From the NCBI GenBank assembly GCA_965262255.1, contig OZ253505.1:3782001-3846000 (forward strand): a stretch of DNA of 64,000 nucleotides, in the 5' to 3' direction. Below the pieces are notes generated by a model, which was not told the origin of the DNA, did no database searches, and saw only the letters and a list, made by a program, of their open reading frames with translations. Below are positions 1 through 8,517 of the stretch, in pieces; the first letter of the stretch is position 1; every line of letters starts with the position of its first letter. The translations under genes and the position numbers were made by a program. This stretch comes from JANQQC01 sp965262255. GTDB taxonomy: Bacteria; Pseudomonadota; Alphaproteobacteria; Caulobacterales; Hyphomonadaceae.

Positions 1-576
1 AACCAGTTTGTAAACGGGTAATTTTCCTTGCCTAGCTTGAACAAACTCTTGAAGAAGAGTTTTTGGGTCTTTGACGCAACTGCTGTCGTACACTTCAACA
101 ATCTGCTCTTCCCAAACGTCTAGTATAAATTGTCGCGCTGCCTCAATACCTCCGTCTCGATAAATCGCCGCAATTAATGCTTCGCAGGCATCTCCAAGTA
201 TACTTATTTTCAACCTTCCACCTGAAGCCGATTCTTGTAATCCCAAAACAATATACTTCCCAAGGTTAATTTTTTCTGCCGCACGAGCGCATGCTTGTTT
301 CGATACAAGCATATTCAAACGAGGAGCGAGCTGCCCTTCAGAAAAGTTTTTTGATTGGGAGAACAGGTATTCAGCGATCACTAAACCTAAAACTCGGTCA
401 CCCAGAAACTCAAGTCTCTGATTACCTTTTTCAATAAAATCACCAACGTCTAGCGCACTTTGGTGAGTCATAGCCCGCTGAAGAAGTTGTTTGTCCGAGA
501 ATTCATAACCAATAGAATTCTCAAGTTCAAGGTGTGAATGCCCTGTTGATTTTAGAGTCATTTTTTTTCGGTTCAT
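1..576 (-). CDS. rnc: Ribonuclease III, 3' part cut by the window edge
   Basis: Double-strand-specific endoribonuclease that processes rRNA precursors and structured mRNAs. The visible 192 residues hold the catalytic domain: QRLEFLGDRVLGLVIAEYLF is the RNase III signature with its acidic Mg2+ ligands, and LGDACEALIAAIYRDGG is the second conserved acidic motif. The dsRNA-binding domain lies beyond position 1. I chose the ATG at 576 because GGAG lies 8 nt upstream; an in-frame ATG at 561 is an alternative. In alphaproteobacteria rnc usually follows lepB in the rpoZ-to-era operon. Here a methyltransferase gene and a 300-bp AT-rich gap separate it from acpS. Confidence 0.95.
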   Translation of the reverse strand, partial: MNRKKMTLKSTGHSHLELENSIGYEFSDKQLLQRAMTHQSALDVGDFIEKGNQRLEFLGDRVLGLVIAEYLFSQSKNFSEGQLAPRLNMLVSKQACARAAEKINLGKYIVLGLQESASGGRLKISILGDACEALIAAIYRDGGIEAARQFILDVWEEQIVEVYDSSCVKDPKTLLQEFVQARQGKLPVYKLV

Positions 577-883
577 ATACTATACTCCAATTATACAAAA
601 AATTTTTGCGTAGCAGAAAATGAATAAAACTTACTATAGATATAGAACGTTCTATAATCAAGTTCAAATAAATAAATATAAATTTCCAACACTCTAATCG
701 CCAGCATATACATTATTTTCAATTTTCAATCTATATTATTTTTCAAAACTAGTACGTGTTTTTTATATAGAAATTTATAAAAAAATAATGTAGACTATCT
801 ATATCAATTCATAGTGGTTATGTATTACCTGATTTTTGTTACATTGACTATTGTGCAAAGTCATATTCGTTCTTCTCATTAAA
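577..883. other. AT-rich intergenic region upstream of rnc
   Basis: About 300 bases of very AT-rich sequence between the methyltransferase stop and the rnc start, with no ORF that looks genuine. It must hold the rnc promoter, because the old operon connection to acpS is broken. Many TATA-like hexamers are present, so I cannot single out one promoter. Confidence 0.5.
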
Positions 884-1915
884 TCAATTAGTGTTAAATA
901 TTTTCGTGGAAACTCGGACATTTTTTAACAATCCCTGTTGAATGATCTGTTTCATAACTCCATAGACTACTGGTATGGCAAAGGAATTTCCAATTTGTCT
1001 GTATAGCTCTCCAAGAGTACTAACTTTTTTATACTGTCCAGGAAACCACATAATTATGAAACATTCTTCAATCGAAAGTTTCCTGACACTGTTTTTATCC
1101 GGATTATAGATAAAAAATCTGCCCGACGATTCTTGAGACGGAAGTGTCGGATGGTTTCCGTACACTGAGTAAATACGATTTGGCTGCCTATGAATGCGGT
1201 TGAGATGGAGCATTTTACCGTTTACTCCTTTGCTAAACCTATTCTTGTTTCTGTACCCGACAAAAATTAAACCGGAGATGGGCTGTTTTCTAACGACGTT
1301 CTCCTCAAGCAAAGTATACTCTGAAGGGTCTAATACCTCATGAGACTGCGATTCTAATAGAAAATCAATAAGTGGAGAGGTCTCTTTTGTCTCAATGTCT
1401 TGAAATTCGAAACACTTGTGTTTGGAAGCAACTATGAATATGCGTTCTCGGTTCTGAGGTAGACCAAGGTTGATAGCGTTTAGTAACGAAAACGAGACAT
1501 GATAACCTAAACGGTTTAATGCCTCCAATATTGTAACAATTGTTTTCTTTCGATTGTGGTGCAAGAGATGTTTGACGTTTTCCAGAATGACGACGCTTGG
1601 ACTATGAGATTCAATAATACGGCATATATCAAAGAAAAGCGTTCCTCTAGTATCGTTGAACCCCTTCTTGTGGCCTGATATACTGAATGGCTGGCAGGGG
1701 AAGCCTGCTGTTAACCCGTCAAAGTGCGGGACTGAACGCAAGTTTACGTCCTGTATATCACCAAACGGTCTTTCGTTGAAATTTTCTTCATACTTATCCT
1801 GAATATGGCGATTGTTGTCCGATGAAAAGACACACTTGCCCCCTAGTGCTTCCAATGCAAGTCGGAAGCCACCTAATCCGCAGAATAGATCGGCAAATCT
1901 GAATTCAAGCGACAA
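884..1915 (-). CDS. DNA (cytosine-5-)-methyltransferase, HhaI-like architecture
   Basis: Transfers a methyl group from AdoMet to C5 of cytosine in a specific DNA site. All key motifs are visible in 343 residues: motif I FADLFCGLGGFRLAL near the N-terminus, motif IV GFPCQPFSISG with the catalytic Cys, motif VI VVILENVKHLL, motif VIII LPQNRERIFIV and motif X YRQIGNSFAIPVVYGV. The short target-recognition region between motifs VIII and IX makes it about the size of M.HhaI. The start is TTG at 1915 with a perfect GGAGG 7 nt upstream. No endonuclease gene is adjacent, so it is an orphan or RM remnant in this window. It sits where lepB is usual, between acpS and rnc, which suggests horizontal insertion. 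Target sequence unknown. Confidence 0.93.
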   Translation of the reverse strand: MSLEFRFADLFCGLGGFRLALEALGGKCVFSSDNNRHIQDKYEENFNERPFGDIQDVNLRSVPHFDGLTAGFPCQPFSISGHKKGFNDTRGTLFFDICRIIESHSPSVVILENVKHLLHHNRKKTIVTILEALNRLGYHVSFSLLNAINLGLPQNRERIFIVASKHKCFEFQDIETKETSPLIDFLLESQSHEVLDPSEYTLLEENVVRKQPISGLIFVGYRNKNRFSKGVNGKMLHLNRIHRQPNRIYSVYGNHPTLPSQESSGRFFIYNPDKNSVRKLSIEECFIIMWFPGQYKKVSTLGELYRQIGNSFAIPVVYGVMKQIIQQGLLKNVRVSTKIFNTN

Positions 1916-2036
1916 TGAAAATCCTCCAGTTCGTCAAAGTGATATGTCTCATTTCGGATGCTATTACGTTTACACTGATTTGACCATCAATGCAAGTACA
2001 TATTATGGTGGTCTGGCGCATAATGGTACAATGCGA

Positions 2037-2435
2037 TTAGCTCAGAGCCTCGATTATTACTGACGCAGCCGCCCATGGGTGATCGTCGGTCAACGTCAGG
2101 TGAATCACAACATTCATGCCTTCGGGAGTTATACTTTCGATTCGACTTAATGCACCATCGACCAAATTAAGCGAGGGTTTACCAGAAGGTAGATTCACTA
2201 CCTCAATATTCTTCCAATGTACGCCCCGGCGCGGAACTCCAGTTCCCAAAGCCTTAGCGCAGGCTTCCTTTGCAGCAAATCTTTTCGCATAAGTCTCAGC
2301 AGGTCGGATACGTCGTTCCGCTTTTGCAATCTCTGTTTCCGTAAACACGCGGTGTCGAAATCGATCTCCGAATCGCCCCAATACTCTTTCTATTCGGTCG
2401 ATATTGCAAAGATCATATCCGGTTCCGATAATCAC
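2037..2435 (-). CDS. acpS: Holo-[acyl-carrier-protein] synthase
   Basis: Transfers 4'-phosphopantetheine from CoA to apo-ACP, which activates it for fatty acid synthesis. The 132-residue protein shows the AcpS hallmarks: MIIGTGYDLCNIDRIE at the N-terminus with the Mg2+-binding Asp, and AKRFAAKEACAKALGTG with the second conserved acidic site. Length is normal for the family. Its start overlaps the pdxJ stop by 4 bp, so translation is probably coupled. It is the last intact member of the rpoZ-rsh-pyrE-pdxJ-acpS operon. Confidence 0.96.
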   Translation of the reverse strand: MIIGTGYDLCNIDRIERVLGRFGDRFRHRVFTETEIAKAERRIRPAETYAKRFAAKEACAKALGTGVPRRGVHWKNIEVVNLPSGKPSLNLVDGALSRIESITPEGMNVVIHLTLTDDHPWAAASVIIEALS

Positions 2436-3175
2436 TGACGAACCTCATCTAAAATTTTTCGCATTTTTTGTATTGTTTCACTAAGTCCAACATAAATCGC
2501 TTCACCAATCAGAAAATGCCCGATATTCAGCTCTGTTATCTGTGGAATCCTAGCAACATTTGCCGCTGAGATATAGTTTAACCCGTGGCCCGCTAGAGCT
2601 TCTATTCCTATAGAATCGGCATACTCTGCCATCTCTTGTAGGGCAATTAACACTTCTGCAGACTGGTTGATGTTTTCCTCTGCTAGCAACTCCGCATATC
2701 GTCCAGTATGAAGTTCTAAAGCCTCCACTCTTAACGCCTTCGCAGCATCGAGTTGTCGCTTTTCTGCTTCAATGAAAACAGAAACTTTCGTTCCGTTATC
2801 CTGAAGTTTAACCACTAACGGAGCAAGTTTTTCAAATTCGCCAGCTACATTGAGTCCGCCTTCGGTCGTTCGTTCTTCTCGTTTTTCCGGTACCAAAGTT
2901 ACGGTTTCAGGTTTAAAATCCAGTGCTTTTTCTAGCATTTCTTCTGTTGCGGCCATTTCCATATTCATCGGCAGAGTCGTTCCCGCTCGAATCTCGGCTA
3001 AATCGCTATCTGTTATGTGGCGACGATCTTCTCTGAGATGAAACGTAATTCCGTCTGCTCCAGCTTCAGTAGCAATTCGAGCTGCGAAACTTGGATCAGG
3101 ATGCCTCCCTCCTCTGGCATTTCTTATCGTCGCAACATGGTCGATGTTCACGCCTAACCTAATTCGTTTTGTCAA
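2432..3175 (-). CDS. pdxJ: Pyridoxine 5'-phosphate synthase
   Basis: Condenses 1-deoxy-D-xylulose 5-phosphate with 3-amino-2-oxopropyl phosphate to make pyridoxine 5'-phosphate in de novo vitamin B6 synthesis. The TIM-barrel protein (247 residues) starts with the typical RLGVNIDHVATIRNARGG. It keeps ADGITFHLREDRRHI, the Glu in MNMEMAAT, and the C-terminal GHFLIGEAIYVGL phosphate-binding segment. It overlaps pyrE by 4 bp upstream and acpS by 4 bp downstream, indicating one tightly packed transcript. Confidence 0.97.
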   Translation of the reverse strand: MTKRIRLGVNIDHVATIRNARGGRHPDPSFAARIATEAGADGITFHLREDRRHITDSDLAEIRAGTTLPMNMEMAATEEMLEKALDFKPETVTLVPEKREERTTEGGLNVAGEFEKLAPLVVKLQDNGTKVSVFIEAEKRQLDAAKALRVEALELHTGRYAELLAEENINQSAEVLIALQEMAEYADSIGIEALAGHGLNYISAANVARIPQITELNIGHFLIGEAIYVGLSETIQKMRKILDEVRQ

Positions 3176-3753
3176 TTCAAACTCCTTGATCCAGGTTTTT
3201 CAGGTTCTATACGTAACATCTCCGGAGGGATATCGTCTGGAGCATAATCTGGAAATTTTTTAGAAGCCAATGCAATAAACTCGCAACCGACATCAACGTC
3301 GCCACCCGATCGATCCAAATAGCACACCCCGCCAACAAGTTGACCCGAAAGATCTCTCAAAGCCATTACAGTTTCTTTAAACGACAATCCTGTAGTGACT
3401 ATATCTTCAGCAATCAAAATTCGTTCGGAGGGCTCTATTCTAAAACCTCGCCTAAACGTGAGAATCCCGTCAACTCTTTCCGCAAAAATTGCTCGCGCAC
3501 CCAGCTGTCTAGCCAACTCATAGCTCGGAATAATACCGCCGACTGCGGGTCCCGCTACTACGTCGATTTTACCAAATGATTCTCTGACGCGTTCTGCTAA
3601 AGCGAAACTTAATCGTTCTGCTAATTTTGGCTGGGAAAATATTAACGCTTTTTGAAAAAAAACTGGACTTCTCCGCCCCGACGATAGTATGAAATGTCCG
3701 CGTAAGAACGCACCTGCTTCTTCAAAAATTTGTATAACCTCATCTGTGTCCAT
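3172..3753 (-). CDS. pyrE: Orotate phosphoribosyltransferase
   Basis: Makes orotidine 5'-phosphate from orotate and PRPP in pyrimidine synthesis. At 193 residues it has the type I PRTase fold: GHFILSSGRRSPVFFQK at the N-terminus, VVAGPAVGGIIPSYELA for PRPP and orotate contacts, and the PRPP-binding loop RILIAEDIVTTGLS. It overlaps the 3' end of the (p)ppGpp synthetase gene by 14 bp and pdxJ by 4 bp, so it is translated within the operon. Confidence 0.96.
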   Translation of the reverse strand: MDTDEVIQIFEEAGAFLRGHFILSSGRRSPVFFQKALIFSQPKLAERLSFALAERVRESFGKIDVVAGPAVGGIIPSYELARQLGARAIFAERVDGILTFRRGFRIEPSERILIAEDIVTTGLSFKETVMALRDLSGQLVGGVCYLDRSGGDVDVGCEFIALASKKFPDYAPDDIPPEMLRIEPEKPGSRSLN

Positions 3754-5950
3754 GCGCGTCTTCCTGCAATCGTTCGGCCTGCTCTACGACCGCTAGCGAC
3801 TTTAGTGCAGCTAGGATTTGTGTGAGGTGTTTAACCGCTTCGACTTCGATATCAATACGTATATCAATAAACTCTTCGTCGCGTTCTTCAGTAGAAATTC
3901 GAGTGATGTTGCCATTGGCTTGAGCAACGGCATTGCAAAGTGTTGCCAGAACACCTTTTTTGTGGATTGCGGTCACTTTGATTCGTCCGACGGCTATCGC
4001 ATCGGTTTGCGCTAAAGCGGTCCAGCGTAAATCTATCCAAAGATCTGGCGTGTTCTCAAATTTTGACAGTTTCGGACAAAAAATTGTGTGAACATTCACA
4101 CCACGCTCCGGCTCTTGAATCCCGATGATTCGCTCACCTGGTAAGGGAGAACAACAGTCTGCGAGATGCAACGTTACGCCTGGAGTAAGATCTTTACCCG
4201 CTACGAGAAGATCGGCGTGGTCGTTATCTAAGGGAGTTTTGTGTTCGTCATGATTATTGTTGTTCGAATGTCCGGGGAACGCTGCTTCTAAAATTTCAGA
4301 AACTTTCAGTCGTCCCTTACCAGCAGCAATTGCCATATCGTCTATTTTGTCAAATCCGGCTCTAACCGCTAACTGCCGCATACTAACGTCAACTGGATCT
4401 ACACCGGCACGTCGGAGAGTTTTCCGAATTATTCCTGTTCCTAATGTCTTGAACTCTTTTATCTCTTTTGTTCGAACAAGCCGTTTTAAAGCTGATCGAG
4501 CCTTTGCTGTAATCGTCAAGGCCTTCCAGTTCATAACGGGTTGCGGGGAAGAACCTCGTATAATCTCGACAATATCTCCATTATTTAGTTCTGTCCTAAG
4601 AGAACGATGAACACCATTTATCTTTACACTCCGGCACGTATCTCCTACCGCAGTGTGTACCGCGTACGCGAAGTCTAGTGGCATAGCACCAGACGGCAAA
4701 ACAATTAGTTTCCCTTCTGGAGTAAAGGCAAATACATGATGCCTATACATTTCAAGTTTGGCGTTTTCCAGAAACTCGGTCGGTTCAGCCCCGTCTTCGA
4801 TTAACTCTGAAAACGACCGCAAACTTGCTAAAGGGTCTATGCCCGCCTGCCTAGCGGACTCTGCATCAAATCCGTATTGTTGTTCCTTGTAAGTCCAGTG
4901 CGCTGCAACACCGCGCTCAGCAATTTCATCCATTTCTTCCGTTCGGATTTGTAGTTCTGCTCGTCGATTACCTGAAGCCCTAACAGTGGTGTGTAACGAT
5001 CTGTACCCATTTGGTTTAGGAACAGAAATAAAATCTCGAAACCGATCGGGAAGACAGGCCCACCTTTGATGTATCGCACCAATCGCTCGGTAACACTCAT
5101 TTACATTGTCAACAATAATCCGATAGGCAAATATATCGGCGACATCACGATAGGTAATGGATTTACGTTCAAGTTTTCTCCAAATTGAATAGGGTTGCTT
5201 ACGTCGGCCTTTGATTCTGCATTTGACTCCCGCCTCGTTCATAATCTTTCTAATACCGCGACGAATCCGTACTAAGTCGTTGGCATTTGTTAATTCTTCA
5301 AGGCGAGTTTCAATTGCCCGCTTTGCATCTGGATTAATTTGTGTAAACGCTAAATCTTCGAGCTCACAGGCTATATTGTACAGTCCGACTCGGCGAGCCA
5401 ACGGCGCGTAGATTTCCATAGTTTCTTTAGATATACGTTTTCGCTTTTCAACTTTTGGCAGAAACTCTATTGTCCGCATGTTATCGAGCCGATCGGCTAG
5501 TTTGATGAGTAGGACGCGTACGTCTTTGACTGTAGCAAGGATGAATTTTTGAAAATTTTCAGCCTGTTTAGTCTCGACCGACCGATATTCGAGCTTATCA
5601 AGTTTTGTCACTCCGTCCACCAAATCAGCCGCATCTTTTCCAAACATCTCTGAGATATCGTTGTAGGTCGCTTGGGTGTCCTCCACCGCATCGTGAAGCA
5701 GTCCGGCAATAATTGTTACATCATCGAGATGCAACTTAGTGAGCATCTTGGCGACTGAAAGAGGATGAGAATAATAAGGATGCCCGGACGCTCGCGCCTG
5801 TCCTTCGTGATAAAATTTTGCGTAATCAAACGCCCGCTTTAGTCGATCCCTATCGACATCGGGCTGATACCGAGCAACAAGGGATACTAAATCCCCGCGG
5901 CTTAAAAGTGGGTTATGGTAAGGTTGGACGGGAGCAACCGTCGTATTCAT
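3740..5950 (-). CDS. Bifunctional (p)ppGpp synthetase/hydrolase (RSH family)
   Basis: Makes and degrades the alarmone (p)ppGpp, the single long RSH enzyme typical of alphaproteobacteria (called rsh, spoT or relA). In order in 736 residues: an HD hydrolase domain with HPYYSHPLSVAKML and GLLHDAVEDT (hydrolase intact), a synthetase domain with RFRDFISVPKPNGYRSLHT and IRTEEMDEIAERGVAAHW (synthetase intact), a TGS domain (VFAFTPEGKLIVLPSGAMPLDFAY, residues about 410-470), and a C-terminal ACT domain (IKVTAIHKKGVLATLCNAVA). Its start is 5 bp from the rpoZ stop, the usual pairing, and links RNA polymerase omega with stringent control. Confidence 0.96.
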   Translation of the reverse strand: MNTTVAPVQPYHNPLLSRGDLVSLVARYQPDVDRDRLKRAFDYAKFYHEGQARASGHPYYSHPLSVAKMLTKLHLDDVTIIAGLLHDAVEDTQATYNDISEMFGKDAADLVDGVTKLDKLEYRSVETKQAENFQKFILATVKDVRVLLIKLADRLDNMRTIEFLPKVEKRKRISKETMEIYAPLARRVGLYNIACELEDLAFTQINPDAKRAIETRLEELTNANDLVRIRRGIRKIMNEAGVKCRIKGRRKQPYSIWRKLERKSITYRDVADIFAYRIIVDNVNECYRAIGAIHQRWACLPDRFRDFISVPKPNGYRSLHTTVRASGNRRAELQIRTEEMDEIAERGVAAHWTYKEQQYGFDAESARQAGIDPLASLRSFSELIEDGAEPTEFLENAKLEMYRHHVFAFTPEGKLIVLPSGAMPLDFAYAVHTAVGDTCRSVKINGVHRSLRTELNNGDIVEIIRGSSPQPVMNWKALTITAKARSALKRLVRTKEIKEFKTLGTGIIRKTLRRAGVDPVDVSMRQLAVRAGFDKIDDMAIAAGKGRLKVSEILEAAFPGHSNNNNHDEHKTPLDNDHADLLVAGKDLTPGVTLHLADCCSPLPGERIIGIQEPERGVNVHTIFCPKLSKFENTPDLWIDLRWTALAQTDAIAVGRIKVTAIHKKGVLATLCNAVAQANGNITRISTEERDEEFIDIRIDIEVEAVKHLTQILAALKSLAVVEQAERLQEDAHGHR

Positions 5951-5955
5951 AGCGA

Positions 5956-6303
5956 CTAACGGTCTTCCCGAGTTGCATCGGACTCCAACGCATAGAGAGC
6001 CGCAAGATCGGTCTCATCCATTGAGGGACCAAACTCCATATCCTGTTTGTCACGAGCATATTCTGATGCCTCATCAGAAGCCACTATCTGCAGATTGTTG
6101 ATTAGATCTTCGCGCAAAGGTTTGACTTCAATCGTCGCACCAGCAATTTCGCGCAAGGCAACAATAGGATCCTTGTCCTTTTCTCGATCTACTGTGATCG
6201 GAGAGCCTTCCATAATCCTTCGCGCCCGATGGGCGGCGAGAAGAACTAGATTAAAGCGATTTTTTTCTTTTTTGATGCAGTCTTCGACTGTAACACGTGC
6301 CAT
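5956..6303 (-). CDS. rpoZ: DNA-directed RNA polymerase subunit omega
   Basis: Small RNA polymerase subunit that helps beta' assembly and takes part in the ppGpp response. The N-terminal MARVTVEDCIKKEKNRFNLVLLAA and the following RARRIMEGSP and PIVALREIA are typical of the family; the acidic C-terminal tail is normal for alphaproteobacteria. It is 115 residues long. It is the first gene of the rpoZ-rsh-pyrE-pdxJ-acpS operon, with a purine-rich AGGGG ribosome site upstream. Confidence 0.96.
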   Translation of the reverse strand: MARVTVEDCIKKEKNRFNLVLLAAHRARRIMEGSPITVDREKDKDPIVALREIAGATIEVKPLREDLINNLQIVASDEASEYARDKQDMEFGPSMDETDLAALYALESDATREDR

Positions 6304-6329
6304 AGTAGTTGCCCCTGATAACTATAATC

Positions 6330-6360
6330 AGTATATTACCATAGTCCGTCTAGTTTTCAA
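6330..6360 (-). promoter_or_regulatory. Candidate sigma-70 promoter of rpoZ operon
   Basis: On the minus strand TTGAAA is followed after 16 nt by TAATAT, or after 19 nt by TATACT, about 30-50 nt upstream of the rpoZ start. The -35 is good and the -10 ambiguous. Position fits the first gene of the operon. Confidence 0.45.
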
Positions 6361-6446
6361 GTCCCAAAATAGAAACATCTCAAAAAATTCGTATAGAATT
6401 GAACCTATACAGTATAGAATCTAGAGTTTTATATAAATTTGGGGAA

Positions 6447-7748
6447 TTATATACTTATTGACACATTGGGTGTCACAGGTATACGGTTCTGAGCTCTCGA
6501 CCTATCACCCCTCTTTCGAGGGTCACTAGGTCTCTCAAATACAATATCTCCGAACTCTCCAGGTAGATTCCCGCCCGACTTCGCAATGCGAGAGATATTG
6601 ATGGCGGCATTCACATCGCGATCGATTTGAATACCGCAGTTAGAACACGAGTAAACGCGTTCTGAAAGAGACAAGTCTGTTTTGATCTTGCCACATCCAG
6701 AACACATCCGGCTCGTGTTTTTGGGATCGACTCGCGTAACTTTACCACCGGCACTTTCAGCCTTGTAGGAAAGCAGAGTTGCGAACTTACCCCAGTTCTG
6801 TTCTAATATACTTCGTGCAACCTTAGGGTTCTTGGTCATGTTTTGTATTTGTAAATCTTCTATTGCGAGATTGGGAGATAACCGAACGATCCTCGTCGTC
6901 TCTCTATGGATGTAGCCGTGCTCACTTTCGCGAACCCGTTGACATTCTTTGGCATAACGAGTTCGGGCTTTCAGATAGGATTCACTTCCCCTCGTTTTTC
7001 CCTTCCTGTGTTCCGGAATTTTCTTCCCCTTGTCTTTCTTGACTTCTACCCTCAATTTCTTCTGAAGTCTCTTTTGTCGCTTTAGATCCCGTTTCCGGCC
7101 TTTGACAATTTCACCAGTCGACAGAGCCACTAAATTGTTCACGCCCATATCTATGCCAATCACTGAAGCATCAGACGGTTTGACTTCATTTGTCGTCGTG
7201 ACCACAAACTGAACATTCACACGACGTTCCGTTACGACTATACGAACCAACTTTATTTCACCTTGGGGAATATCGTTGACATAGAACGGATCAAACCCCT
7301 TGATGTTGACAGTCCACCCTTTCTTACGTTCTCTTAGATGAAAACTCCCTTTCGGACAGTCAAACGAACGCATTCGCCTACGGGGCTTAAATCGCGGAAA
7401 ACCGACTTTGCTTGCACCCTCTTTGACCCGCTTAAAATAGTTCTTGAACGCTTTATCCAAACGATTGAGACAAGAACGCATAACGAGTGCTGAGTACTTA
7501 CAGAACTCCGCATCATCAGCTCGTATTTCCGTTAGTGACTTACACTGATCATAGAAACTGATAGACCGACCCGTTTTTTTGTAACAATCTATTCGCTCTT
7601 CTAATGCACTGTTATACAAAATCGCTTGCATCGCGATGAAATCACGCACTTTCTTGTGCCCACCCTTGCTAAGTTTGGCGGTACGCGTATGTGTTCGAGT
7701 GATGATTGCAGTAGACTCGATAACTGAGTCATTAGCCTCTAGTCCCAT
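6447..7748 (-). CDS. tnpB: TnpB RNA-guided endonuclease (IS605 OrfB family), copy 1
   Basis: TnpB proteins are RuvC-type, RNA-guided DNA nucleases, relatives of Cas12. In 433 residues: an N-terminal OrfB helix-turn-helix region (about 30-120), RuvC motif I VIGIDMGVNNLVAL (Asp200), motif II NLAIEDLQIQNM (Glu297), a four-Cys zinc ribbon (Cys349, 352, 368, 371) and motif III DVNAAINI (Asp378). The catalytic triad is complete. Start at 7748 with GAAAGGAG 7 nt upstream. The stop codon lies only 5 bp inside the element end, so any omega RNA made from the 3' end would have to overlap the coding sequence. It differs at only about six residues from copy 2. Confidence 0.95.
   Translation of the reverse strand: MGLEANDSVIESTAIITRTHTRTAKLSKGGHKKVRDFIAMQAILYNSALEERIDCYKKTGRSISFYDQCKSLTEIRADDAEFCKYSALVMRSCLNRLDKAFKNYFKRVKEGASKVGFPRFKPRRRMRSFDCPKGSFHLRERKKGWTVNIKGFDPFYVNDIPQGEIKLVRIVVTERRVNVQFVVTTTNEVKPSDASVIGIDMGVNNLVALSTGEIVKGRKRDLKRQKRLQKKLRVEVKKDKGKKIPEHRKGKTRGSESYLKARTRYAKECQRVRESEHGYIHRETTRIVRLSPNLAIEDLQIQNMTKNPKVARSILEQNWGKFATLLSYKAESAGGKVTRVDPKNTSRMCSGCGKIKTDLSLSERVYSCSNCGIQIDRDVNAAINISRIAKSGGNLPGEFGDIVFERPSDPRKRGDRSRAQNRIPVTPNVSISI
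6459..6475 (-). repeat. Hairpin at the tnpB 3' end of the element
   Basis: A perfect 6-bp stem (TGACAC / GTGTCA) with a 5-nt loop overlaps the last codons of tnpB and the inner part of the terminal repeat. The same hairpin is at 50111-50127 in copy 2. It could be the terminal stem of an omega-like guide RNA scaffold or a transposase site. Confidence 0.6.
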
Positions 7749-8178
7749 GAGACTTCTCCTTTCAGGATATATAGATAACTTCCTTATATACTACGGTTCG
7801 TTAAATCTTTCAAGAAAAAATTTGAAAAAATGAAATGAGTTCCCAATACTGAAGAAAATTTGTAAGTTTGCTCTTGAGTGACAAATGTTGGTAATGAACC
7901 ATTCTTAGGGGGGCAAACCAAATGAAAGAGCTGGTGCCTAAAGCAAATCAAAGCACAGATTCAAGTTGCGAAAAATGGAACTTCAAGGTCACAAGTACCA
8001 ATAGGCATCGTGGCAGATAAATTGCACACAAATTTTTGAGTGGTTGACTAACGTAGAAAATTTCGTATAATCTCCCGGTTACTCCGCGAATATGGGAGTG
8101 ATTCGCCTGAAAGCACCCTATCTGTATGCCCTCTTTTTCTCGTTTTTGTGTCAAAAAGTATATAGTTCCCTAAATTTG

Positions 8179-8517
8179 CAGGAATTGTGTTGGAGAGAAC
8201 TAGTGACATTCGAAACAGAGGTGATAGGTCGAAACCTCAGGACCAAACACCTGTGACGCTAAATGAGTCTATAAGTATATGATTCCCATATTTTAATACG
8301 CTTGGTAAACTGCTTCGCTAATGACAGAACTACAATCAAAGATTCTTCCGTTATGCGACAAGTTACCACAACTTCGATGGTCACCGATTCCTGTCAAACT
8401 TAGTTTATACTAACCGGTCGAGTTTAATCTCCATAAGTGAAAACTTATCGAACAAATTTAACCGTATACAACTTTATCTAAAGTGAACGAATTTTAACAT
8501 TACAAAGGATACTTACT
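8179..8517. other. Intergenic region between the tnpB element and the NYN gene
   Basis: About 340 bases with no convincing ORF. It must carry the promoter of the plus-strand NYN gene. I see no strong sigma-70 match or hairpin. Confidence 0.4.

Larger units (their letters stand above)
6442..8170 (-). mobile_element. tnpB-only element with terminal inverted repeats and 8-bp target duplication, copy 1
   Basis: Seen directly: 6442-6464 (begins GGGAATTATATACTT) is the inverted complement of 8148-8170 at 21 of 23 positions. The octamer TAAATTTG occurs immediately outside both ends, at 6434-6441 and 8171-8178. Inside is one tnpB gene and a 400-bp upstream leader. A second copy lies at 50094-51821 with its own different 8-bp duplication (TTTTTTTG), which fixes the boundaries independently. 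IS200/IS605 elements have no inverted repeats of this kind and make no duplication. GGG-ends with 8-bp duplications are a property of the IS1595 family. Inference: a non-autonomous element moved in trans by a DDE transposase, with TnpB as passenger. It separates rpoZ from the NYN gene. Confidence 0.85.

Noticed and set aside
7948..8154. Minus-strand ORF in the tnpB leader (also 51599-51832)
   Set aside because: Conserved between copies but with no known domain or clear ribosome site. I treat it as part of the leader repeat and mention the shared peptide only as an observation.
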